A stretch of 64,000 bases of DNA, from contig NZ_CP067976.1 of the NCBI RefSeq assembly GCF_018141665.1, positions 1,054,001 through 1,118,000 on the forward strand. The letters are read 5' to 3'. The position numbers and the translations under genes were made by a program. Below the pieces are notes generated by a model, which was given only the letters and a program-made list of their open reading frames with translations, searched no databases and had not been told where the DNA came from. Source of the stretch: Wolbachia endosymbiont of Spodoptera picta (GTDB taxonomy: Bacteria > Pseudomonadota > Alphaproteobacteria > Rickettsiales > Anaplasmataceae). Every line of letters starts with the position of its first letter. The stretch's first letter is position 1. Below are positions 9,160 to 16,947 of the stretch, in pieces.

Positions 9160-9652
9160 GTGCGCCAAGAAGTGCGTAAGGAACAGTTGGTGAAAATCCA
9201 ACACGGGTAAAGCTTAGCCAGCAACCTGGAACAAACCATTATGCTGCGTAAGGTAACGAGCGTAGTAAAGCTAATGGAATGGACAACATAGGGTGCAACG
9301 AAAGTGAAGGTATTGAGTCCCGTAATTCACGCGTCATGGGGGCCGACACTTTACATTTGGTGGAAGGCAACATGGGTAATAACGCTAAGGAAAGATATTA
9401 CTCACCCCATCGGGATCGAAGGCCGCGTCATGTGTTGAGATGGACCTTACGTGAACTTGGGAGATCCTTTGTATTCCTGTAAGGGTACTCTGGAACAAGT
9501 CAATAAAGGCAAGGACTGGAGGAAGATGCAAAGGAAGTCGGACTAACTGATAGTACTCGGAGTGTGGGAAAGCCACATACAAGGGGAAGCGGTTAGCAAT
9601 ATAGTGACTGGTATAGGGATTGCTATACCAATACAACAGAGATTGGAGGAGT

Positions 9653-10966
9653 ATGCAAGGAAAACTAAACCAGATAGCAGTAAGGGCTAAGCAAGATAAG
9701 CGAGTAAAATTTACATCGCTAGTTCATTTGATTAATGAAGAGAATCTTGCAGAGTGTTACAAGGAACTAAAACGCAACAAGGCTTGCGGTATAGATCGTG
9801 TGACAGTGGAAGCTTATGGAGAAAATCTAGAAGAGAAACTTAGAATGCTAGTGGATAGTATGAAGAGAAAGCAATACCGACCGCAACCAGTGAAAAGGGT
9901 ATACATACCCAAAATTGGAAGCAAGGAAAAACGCGGTCTCGGAATACCATCAACAGAAGAAAAGTTGGTACAGGTAATGCTAAAGAAGATATTAGAAAAT
10001 ATTTATGAAGCAAACTTTATGGACAGCTCGTATGGATTTCGACCAGGAAGAAATTGTCATCAGGCGATAAACGTTCTAGATAAAGCAGTTATGCACAAAC
10101 CAATTAACTATATTGTAGAAGTGGATATCAAGAAGTTCTTTGATAATGTTCAACATAAATGGCTAATGAATTGTCTAAGGGAACGAATAGCTGACCCAAA
10201 TTTATTGTGGTTAATAAAACGATTTCTAAAGGCAGGAATAGTCGAAGTTGGATGTTATAAAGCAACCGATCAAGGCACACCACAAGGTGGTATAGTAAGC
10301 CCTGTATTAGCTAATATATACTTACACTATGTGCTGGACTTATGGTTTGAAAAGAAATTTAAGCCAAAAGCCAGAGGATATATACAGCTAATAAGGTTTT
10401 GCGACGATTTTGTAGTTGGCTGCGAGAGGGAAGAAGACGCAAAAGAATTTCTAGAATTACTGAAACAAAGACTAAGTAAATTTGGATTGGAAATAGCTGA
10501 AAATAAAACAAAAATAGTAAAGTTTGGTAAGAAAGAATGGTATCAAGCAGAAAGAGAGAAACGTAGGACGGCTAGCTTCAACTTTCTAGGATTTACACAT
10601 TATTGTGGAAAAAGTCGTAATGGTAAACTTATGATGAAGCAGAAAACTTCAAAAATAAGCCTAGCTAGAAAGATTAAAGAAATCAAAGAGTGGTTGAAGA
10701 TGGTACGAAGTCGTATCTGCCTCAAAGATTGGTGGCAGAAACTTAAAGCCAAACTAACAGGACACTATAGCTACTTCGGAGTTAGCGGAAATTATCGGTG
10801 TTTGATTCAATTCAATCGACTGGCAACAAAGTTAGCATTTAAGTGGATAAACCGACGTAGTCAAAAGAAAAGTATCGATTGGGAACAATTTATACACTAT
10901 TTAAAAGTAAATCCATTACCAAAACCAAAGGTATATGTTTCTTTATACACAGGAGCACTAGTGTGA
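9653..10966 (+). CDS. ltrA: Group II intron-encoded reverse transcriptase/maturase
   Basis: LtrA-type proteins help the intron fold and splice, and copy it into DNA during retrohoming. The reverse transcriptase palm and fingers are clear: NKACGIDRVTVEAYGENLE, PKIGSKEKRGLGIPSTEEKLVQ, DSSYGFRPGRNCHQAI, VEVDIKKFFDNVQHKWL and DQGTPQGGIVSPVLANIYL. The thumb/maturase X domain is represented by WWQKLKAKLTGHYSYFGVSG. There is no C-terminal HNH endonuclease domain; the protein stops soon after X. The catalytic box reads FCDD instead of YADD or FADD (10397..10408), keeping both aspartates. I chose the ATG at 9653, which has GGAGGA just upstream, over a TTG 33 bases earlier. The frame is intact, so the element may be functional. 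Confidence 0.93.
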   Translation: MQGKLNQIAVRAKQDKRVKFTSLVHLINEENLAECYKELKRNKACGIDRVTVEAYGENLEEKLRMLVDSMKRKQYRPQPVKRVYIPKIGSKEKRGLGIPSTEEKLVQVMLKKILENIYEANFMDSSYGFRPGRNCHQAINVLDKAVMHKPINYIVEVDIKKFFDNVQHKWLMNCLRERIADPNLLWLIKRFLKAGIVEVGCYKATDQGTPQGGIVSPVLANIYLHYVLDLWFEKKFKPKARGYIQLIRFCDDFVVGCEREEDAKEFLELLKQRLSKFGLEIAENKTKIVKFGKKEWYQAEREKRRTASFNFLGFTHYCGKSRNGKLMMKQKTSKISLARKIKEIKEWLKMVRSRICLKDWWQKLKAKLTGHYSYFGVSGNYRCLIQFNRLATKLAFKWINRRSQKKSIDWEQFIHYLKVNPLPKPKVYVSLYTGALV

Positions 10967-10979
10967 ACGCTGTATTGTG

Positions 10980-11012
10980 GAGCCGTGTGCGGGAAATCCG
11001 CAAGCACGGTTC
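10980..11012 (+). ncRNA. Group II intron domain V catalytic hairpin
   Basis: The sequence GAGCCGTGTGCGGGAAATCCG followed by CAAGCACGGTTC folds into the expected stem, internal bulge and GAAA-type tetraloop. It carries the catalytic AGC triad at its base. It sits 13 bases after the maturase stop, at the correct place for domain V. Confidence 0.93.
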
Positions 11013-11067
11013 TTTTGGGGAGACTATGGTTATGAGACCAAATCGCTGATTTCAAGGTCATAAGTCT

Positions 11068-11673
11068 CTACCAGACCTTTACAGCTGCTTGAAATTCTGG
11101 GTCTTGAGAACTTACTTGAATTTTGTTATTAGCTTGAAAAACTGCGTTTTTTGCTAGCTCGGTGGCTACATCTTCAGGCGTTGGTTTTAATCCTTTATCA
11201 GCTAAGAAATCTTTTGCTATCTTTTCACTACCTTTAGCACCATATACTTTATCGGTAGCTTTATCATCTGCAACCCTATCCAAAGCTTCACCAAGTTCAT
11301 TTATTAAGATTGATTTTTGGCCATCTTTAGCAGGAAGAATAGCTTTTGCAAAAGCTTTTTGATTTGCTTCTGTAAGGTTGGAAGCATCAATTTTAGCAAA
11401 ACTAGTATCTACTGTGCCTTTAGTGTAAACCTTCTTAGTATCATCAGTACCAACTGTTGCAAGAGCAGGAACTAGAATATCCACAACAGCTTGTTCTGCA
11501 ACTTTTGTTGCAAGATCTGTAGTTTTAACAAATGCAGTATCAGCAGCTATTTTAGTGTAAACTTCATCAGCTGGAGCAGCTTTAATATATACCTTGTCAT
11601 TAAATCCTTGTAATGCCATTAGGGCTGTTATAAAACCAGCATCGTCTGCTGCATCTTTTATTGTAGTAGTCAT
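11068..11673 (-). CDS. Alanine-rich repeat protein, C-terminus truncated by antisense group II intron
   Basis: I do not recognise a family. The current 201-aa product starts MTTTIKDAADDAGFITALMA. It is rich in Ala, Lys, Asp and Thr and is predicted soluble, with no signal peptide. It carries an internal repeat of the form VYTKxxxDTxFxK (near residues 38 and 82), and shorter VYIK and KVYG variants suggest a degenerate repeat array. The last two codons (Val-Trp) and the stop come from the intron's own 3' end; the original protein had 221 residues and ended in Trp. The start has a GAGGGTGAT ribosome-binding site. It lies between two inverted copies of a short palindromic element. Confidence 0.7.
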   Translation of the reverse strand: MTTTIKDAADDAGFITALMALQGFNDKVYIKAAPADEVYTKIAADTAFVKTTDLATKVAEQAVVDILVPALATVGTDDTKKVYTKGTVDTSFAKIDASNLTEANQKAFAKAILPAKDGQKSILINELGEALDRVADDKATDKVYGAKGSEKIAKDFLADKGLKPTPEDVATELAKNAVFQANNKIQVSSQDPEFQAAVKVW

Positions 11674-12011
11674 ATCACCCTCTGTTAATTATAAAAACCA
11701 TAATGTGCATGAAAATAATATAAATTCCGTAAATACTAGATTTTGCATAAAATTCCCTTTAGGCTTTTCGCTTCAGAATTCTTCTCTTGTGATCTAAGTA
11801 TGTAGCAGACGATGTTATCCTAGTAGCCCCTTTAGTGTCATTACAGTGCGTGACACTGGAATCCATTTTTCCATCATAAGAAACGTTGATTACTTTTATA
11901 CTTGCAAATTTAACTGGATGCCAGTGTCTGAGCACTGGTATGACACCATCATAAGGTGAACCAGTGTCAGCTACTTGAATGACAAGAAGAGGGCAGGGCC
12001 CTCCTTGTATA
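11674..12011. other. Non-coding spacer between the alanine-rich gene and the M9-like gene
   Basis: The first 150 bases are AT-rich and should contain the promoter of the minus-strand alanine-rich gene; I cannot pick out a convincing -35/-10 pair. The rest is the palindromic element at 11835..11947 and a fragment GTCAGCTACTTGAATGACA. No coding potential is evident. Confidence 0.6.
11835..11947 (-). repeat. Palindrome-ended repeat (MITE-like), inverted copy of 8883..9000
   Basis: It runs from GTGTCATTACAGTGCGTGAC to CTGAGCACTGGTATGACACC. The core GGAATCCATTTTTCCATCATA and AAACGTTGATTACTTTTATAC is the reverse complement of the copy upstream of the intron, with only scattered substitutions. Confidence 0.75.
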
Positions 12012-15000
12012 TTAGATATAGGCTGAGTTATGATCGTGATAAACGTGATCGCTTGCGCAGTCGAACATTTTCACAAAACCATTCTCTAGATAGAGATTAT
12101 ATTCATGATGTTGATCTAATAACTCAAAGTTATCTTGTGTTTCTAAGCTGAAGTGACTTGAATCTGATAGCAATTCGTAATTTGGATTATCTATTTTACT
12201 AATGCTGCTTATTATTTTGCCATTACCATTTGATATAGCCAAACTATAACTATCACCATCCTTCATTATTTTGATGGATACCTTATCTTCAGGTAACACT
12301 ATAAGCTTTTTCGTATCACTATCGTGAATTAGAAATTTGCCATCTTTAAAGTAATACTTGTCTTCCGGCAAAGCGCCAACCTTATAATCTGATGTGTGCA
12401 GTTTGTTCCAAAAATCTAACACAGATTGCTTATCTGCTCCTTCTGCTCTATTATACAAGGCTTTCACATCATTATAATCTATGATTACATTTGCCTTATG
12501 CTTTTCTTCTACATCTCTATCATAGCTCTTTTCTATTTTCAAGATTGTGTCTTTCAACACTACCTGCTCTTTCTCCTTCACTGAAGCTGACCTTTTTGCC
12601 CTTGTTGGAATTTGTGGTTGATCAGACTGTATTTCACTATTGTCGTTTGATACAGTTCTCTCTTCAGCAACAACATTAGTAGTACTATGGCTCATGTTAA
12701 CCTCTGTCTTAGTTTCACTTACTTGCCCTTTTGGACTTTCGGTTTGTTTCTCTTTTGTGAATATTCTCTGATAGTCCGTGTAGTCTCTGTTAGTATCGCC
12801 GATATCGCCACTGCCTTGATCAAAAGTTATTTTTTTACTTCCACTTCCCATATCCTCAATTTCAACTTGAGGAGAAACAGATGCTAGGAAATCGTTATAA
12901 CTGTAGTTATAATCAGCAGAAAAGAATATTTTTCCTTTGAAGTTATGGAAATTATTAGATAACATTCCAATTTCTTCATCAGTATCACCATCAAATAGTT
13001 TTACTTTAGTGAAATATCTTTGATTGTTGATTCTCACTATTTCACCACTCGAGTTTCTTTGTATCTGATAATCATTTGGATCATGTTTAATGGTAAAAAG
13101 TTTACCAGGGGCATATTTTTCTAAGTTTATAAGGCCCACATTTATATGTTTATGAGAATAATCTCTCTTTTCATATTCATGTGCAAATACTGGGTCAATA
13201 TATTTGTATTCGTCTGGTATGCTACTGTATTCTCTTCCTTCAGAATCAGATGGTGCTAATTTATATTGTCCATCTTTTTCCACCAATTTTAGGTGAGTAA
13301 CATTGCCTGGCAATTGAAACCTTACGTTTTTTCCATGATCATGAATGAACAAGTTACTTTCATTTATAACTTCACCTCTTTCATTTTTCATCTCTTCAGT
13401 GATATAGAAGCCCATATTTTTGAATGCATGTAGATTTTCGCCTCCTTGCTTTACAACCGCTTCGTATACATCGTCGTCTGTTCTATCAGTCCCTTTATCA
13501 TCCAATAATGTTCCTTTTTCTACGATTACGCCGCTTTCTCTTTGCTCATCAGAATATTGAGCATGCTTTGAATCCTGATGATTTAGAATTTTGGTCCCTC
13601 TAAGAAGCAGAGAATCTAAATCTTTTTGAATGTGTCCAGTGCTAGGATGCAACAATTCATTTTCATGTAAATGTGCTTCATCAAAGTATTCATCACGTTC
13701 AACTGTTCTGCCATCTATCAGAGAAGCTTTATAATGACCGTTTTCTTTTGTAATTGCCATATAAGCACCTCCATCATATTGAGTATTCAAGTTATGCAAT
13801 ATGTCCTCAAAAACAAAAGTTTCTTTAGTTTGACCTTCAACTTGCTTAAAAAAGCCCGATTCGCTCGACAACTCTCCAAGCTTTGTATTCCCATCATATA
13901 TAGATAGTGCACCCATATCTCCGTGACCAAGAGCTTGCATAGAAAAAATCTTGCCTTCTTGTAGATCAATATGATTTGTACCTCTTATCAAGTTTGGATC
14001 GATATTGACCAGCTCTCCTAATATTTTTGCTGCCTGAGGATTATTTTCAATCTCATCAACTGTTTTGTTTTTTAGTTGATCAAACTTTAAGAATGCTGGT
14101 CTGTATTTTGTATTTTCCTCATTACGTAACTCTTCAATAGTAATCTCTCCTTTATGATATTTTTGATACATTTCACCACGTTCTTTATTCAAATTATCGA
14201 ATTTATCTGCCTCACTCTTAATTTTTGTATCATATTTTGATAATATTCTAAAAGCCTGATTTTTATACTCTTGACTGTTTTTATATTCATTACCTTGTTG
14301 GTCAGAGTAAGTTAGTTTATCCTGTCCATCAGGAGTTTTTACTACCTTTAAAAAATGATATTCCTTTGATATATCGAGGTTATCATTTGTTGCCCTATTA
14401 ATAGCACGAGCAACATCATAAAATGCAACATGTTCTACAGGAGAAAAACTTCCAACGTTTTCTCCATCTATTTTTTCTATATTTGCTTTATAATACGATA
14501 CATCTTTAATTTCTCCACCCACGATTTCTTGACCAGTTGCTATAAAATCTCCTTTTGTAACTTGCAAAGCGTTGAGATGTTCCATTGCAGTTTCTGTATC
14601 ATTTTCAGCAAGCCAACTTTTGAAGTCAGCATCATGTCCTTTTATGTCTTTCAAGAAACTTTTTGATTCATCTGAGTTACCTTGACGTAAAGCATCTAGG
14701 TAGTCTCTTAATAAACTAGGATCTTTTTCCTGTAAGTACATTATCAACGCATGACCAGTTTTATACACTAAACTGTTTTCTTCACCATTGGCTGAGTATT
14801 GTAAATTTAAAATTCCACCTAGATCCAAATTTGCGGCTTCAGTTTTATCAATGCTTGACCCTTGAGCATTGAACTTGTGATCTGAATGATGTTCAAAGTA
14901 ATCTGCAATTCCCTCCATTAATACTGTAGGTAGAGATTTTCCTCCTGTAGCCAAGTAAGTTAAACCATGTGCAAATTCATGCTGAAGGTTATGAACGCCA

Positions 15001-15365
15001 CCTTGCTGATAGACATACATCTCAGCAAAAATATCAGCTTCTCCTTTGTAGTAACATTTACCACCTTCATCTCCAAGGTAAGAACCAAAACGTTCGCTTC
15101 CACCAAGGTGAGTGTAATCAGCCTTATCATCAAACACATAAATTTTGAACGTTTGTTCTGAGCTACCAGGCTCCAGCTTAAATGCATCTTTAAAATTAGT
15201 AGCTGTTTCTCTTATCTAACTTTCAATGTGAGCAACTTTACTTGCTCTTAAATTATGAGAATAAACTTCTACTTTAATATTTAAATCTTTAACTTCTATG
15301 ATATGCTTATTGTTAAAGTATTCTTCTTTAGTTATATTTTTATTTATTTGTTGATTGATTGTCAT
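12012..15365 (-). pseudogene. Large M9 (collagenase-like) metallopeptidase-domain protein interrupted by an in-frame TAG
   Basis: Reading begins at an ATG at 15365 preceded by AGAGGT and runs 49 codons (MTINQQINKNITKEEYF...) to TAG at 15216..15218. The same frame then stays open for another 1067 codons to 12012, so a single stop splits a gene of about 1117 codons. A GTG at 15137 could restart translation and yield 1041 aa. The peptidase segment shows LQHEFAHGLTYLATGG (HExxH, bases 14967..14981) and, about 18 residues later, LMEGIADYFEH supplying the third zinc ligand, as in peptidase family M9. The remaining 900 residues are charged and soluble with no family I recognise. No signal peptide is visible at either start. 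A basic RAKR-S site lies at 12588..12602. Confidence 0.75.
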
Positions 15366-15587
15366 AATTCTAACCTCTAATTTATTAGCCTTTACAATAT
15401 CAAGCATAAAGTGACTCATCTGAAAAAAACGTAAATTCTCATATTGGTATAATTTATATCTTAATAAAAAAGTATAGATAGTTAACTTAATATGTAACAT
15501 TTAGAATGTGGCTAAAATTCTATAGCTAACCTTAGGTGGCTGCTAACAAGTAACGGAATTATAAATATTAAGAAATTTATCAATTTT
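15366..15587. other. Upstream region of the M9-like gene
   Basis: About 220 bp of AT-rich sequence that should hold the promoter of the minus-strand M9-like gene. The frame extends upstream of the ATG but starts with poorly conserved hydrophobic sequence, and I read it as non-coding. No repeat is seen before 15588. Confidence 0.45.
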
Positions 15588-15821
15588 AAAAAAGGCAAAA
15601 AAATCCCTATGTAGTGAGTTTTAATAATGTAAATTGATAATGTGCTAACAAGCGCGATTTGGCTGAATGTAGAAAAATAAAAAAAGCCGCTATAATTTTA
15701 TGTAATTTGCCAATAAATATCTGAGTTTTTTACTGAATTTTTGTTGTTAAATCTGCAGAGATTAAAAACAAGGATAAATACTCTTATTGATATGATAAGG
15801 AAAGTGGGAAGGTTTGTCAAG
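15588..15821 (-). repeat. 234-bp long repeat, copy 2 (perfect inverted copy of 1256..1489)
   Basis: It is the exact reverse complement of 1256..1489. With copy 1 it brackets 14.1 kb containing glyQS, uvrC, rlmB, the group II intron and the M9-like gene. It ends about 30 bases before the tRNA-Val promoter. Confidence 0.9.
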
Positions 15822-15853
15822 GAGTTTCATTCAGCAAGAAGTCTAAAAGCAAA

Positions 15854-15883
15854 TTGACTTTCATTTCACTGAAGCACTATACT
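15854..15883 (+). promoter_or_regulatory. Sigma-70-type promoter of tRNA-Val
   Basis: TTGACT (15854) and TATACT (15878) are separated by 18 bp and end 12 bp before the tRNA. Both hexamers are one base from consensus. The position fits a short-leader tRNA transcript that may read on into the CDF gene. Confidence 0.6.
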
Positions 15884-15894
15884 AAGGTTAAGAT

Positions 15895-15967
15895 GGGTAA
15901 TTAGCTCAGTTGGTAGAGCACTTGCTTGACGTGCAAGGGGTCGCTGGTTCGAGCCCAGTGTTACCCA
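15895..15967 (+). tRNA. tRNA-Val (anticodon GAC)
   Basis: The 73-nt cloverleaf has acceptor GGGTAAT paired with GTTACCC, a D-loop TTAGCTCAGTTGGTAGAGC, the anticodon stem-loop TTGCTTGACGTGCAA with GAC, and a T-loop GGTTCGAGCC. The CCA end is not encoded: ACCCA is followed by CG. Confidence 0.95.
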
Positions 15968-15995
15968 CGTTTTTTTGCTCATAAAAAGATTTTAT

Positions 15996-16892
15996 ATGAC
16001 AGCAGTGCACAATGGCAAACACTCAATAGCAGAGTCCAAGCGCTTAATTTATTCCATAATAATAGTTGCAATAACAATGCTTATGGAGATAGTAGGTGGA
16101 GTAATTTCACACTCGCTTGCTCTGTTATCAGATGCAGGGCATATGCTCACTGATCTTTTTGCCTTGATTTTAAGCTGGGTAGCGCACAAATTTTCAGCTA
16201 AGAAATCTGATTTACAGAGGTCATATGGGTATCACAGATTGCAGATAATTGCAGCATTTGTTAATGGTTTAACTCTATTTTTCATTGCAGCGGTCATTAT
16301 AATTGAATCAATAAAGAGATTCATTTGTCCGGTCAATGTTGAATGGAAAGTAATGCTAATAATTGCCACACTTGGCCTGATCTCTAACATTATAGTCTTT
16401 TTTATATTACATAGTAAATGCGAAAGTAATATAAACATAAAAAGTGCTGTATTGCATGTTATCGGAGATATTTTAGGTTCTGTAGCTGCTATACTTGCAT
16501 CCATAATTATCATGTTTACCGGATGGCAAATAGTGGACCCTATTTTGTCAGTATTTGTCAGTTTAATAATCTTAAACAGTGGCTATAAAATTCTCAAGAA
16601 TTCTTGCCATATACTCCTTGAAGGTACACCTGAGAGTGTATCTGCTGAGGAGATAAAAAGTGAGATTGTATCTAAGTTACCTGAAGTGATAGATGTGCAT
16701 CATATACATGCATGGTCACTATCTGATAATTATTTTATACTTACTATGCATGCCAAGATAAAGCAAAATGGACAACACACTAATATTTTGTATGAGATAA
16801 AAAAAATACTATTAAATAGGTTCGAAATTGCGCACTCTACAGTTGAAATTGAATACGATGAGTGCGTAGACAGTAAAATACTTAAGCATTGA
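15996..16892 (+). CDS. Cation diffusion facilitator (CDF) family metal exporter
   Basis: This inner-membrane exporter of divalent metals such as zinc, cobalt or iron exchanges them for protons. It has six hydrophobic segments. The metal site of TM2 reads SLALLSDAGHMLTDLFAL (Asp and His), and the TM5 site is VIGDILGSVAAI, with the HxxxD pattern retained as HVIGD. The C-terminal cytoplasmic domain (HHIHAWSLSDNYFILTMHA) is the usual ferredoxin-like dimerisation module. The likely start is the ATG at 15996 (MTAVHNGKHS); an earlier in-frame TTG overlaps the spacer after the tRNA. It belongs to the ZitB/CzcD-like subgroup by the Ser-Leu-Ala-Leu-Leu-Ser-Asp-Ala-Gly-His motif. The ion is not inferable. 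Confidence 0.93.
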   Translation: MTAVHNGKHSIAESKRLIYSIIIVAITMLMEIVGGVISHSLALLSDAGHMLTDLFALILSWVAHKFSAKKSDLQRSYGYHRLQIIAAFVNGLTLFFIAAVIIIESIKRFICPVNVEWKVMLIIATLGLISNIIVFFILHSKCESNINIKSAVLHVIGDILGSVAAILASIIIMFTGWQIVDPILSVFVSLIILNSGYKILKNSCHILLEGTPESVSAEEIKSEIVSKLPEVIDVHHIHAWSLSDNYFILTMHAKIKQNGQHTNILYEIKKILLNRFEIAHSTVEIEYDECVDSKILKH

Positions 16893-16916
16893 CATCTATA
16901 GGCTATTTGTTATTAC
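16889..16916 (+). promoter_or_regulatory. Candidate promoter of the 626-aa protein
   Basis: TTGACA (16889..16894, overlapping the CDF stop codon) and TATTAC (16911..16916) are spaced by 16 bp. They lie about 30 bp upstream of the next ATG. The -35 is perfect and the -10 moderate. Confidence 0.45.
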
Positions 16917-16947
16917 TACAATATCATAATATTATAGAGAGTAGGCT

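Larger units (their letters stand above)
9160..11076 (+). mobile_element. Group II intron (retroelement) inserted antisense into a minus-strand gene
   Basis: The element is 1917 bp. It starts GTGCGCCAAGAAGTGCG, a bacterial group II 5' consensus (GUGYG). It contains the domain I-III region (9160 to about 9640), a reverse transcriptase/maturase gene in domain IV, and a textbook domain V hairpin at 10980..11012 with the AGC triad. A domain VI stem follows: GAGACT near 11018 pairs with AGTCTC near 11064, with a candidate bulged branch-point A about seven bases from the end. It ends CCAGAC, matching the 3' AY rule. Removing it rejoins a minus-strand open frame without gain or loss. The intron RNA is antisense to that gene, so splicing cannot repair the gene's mRNA. 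Confidence 0.9.

Noticed and set aside
9279..9482. 67-codon frame before the intron reverse transcriptase
   Set aside because: It is inside the structured RNA domains of the group II intron, not protein-coding.
15216..15500. Separate 94-aa gene upstream of the M9-like gene
   Set aside because: It is in the same frame as the M9-like gene and separated from it by only one TAG; the well-placed ATG at 15365 shows it to be the gene's N-terminus.
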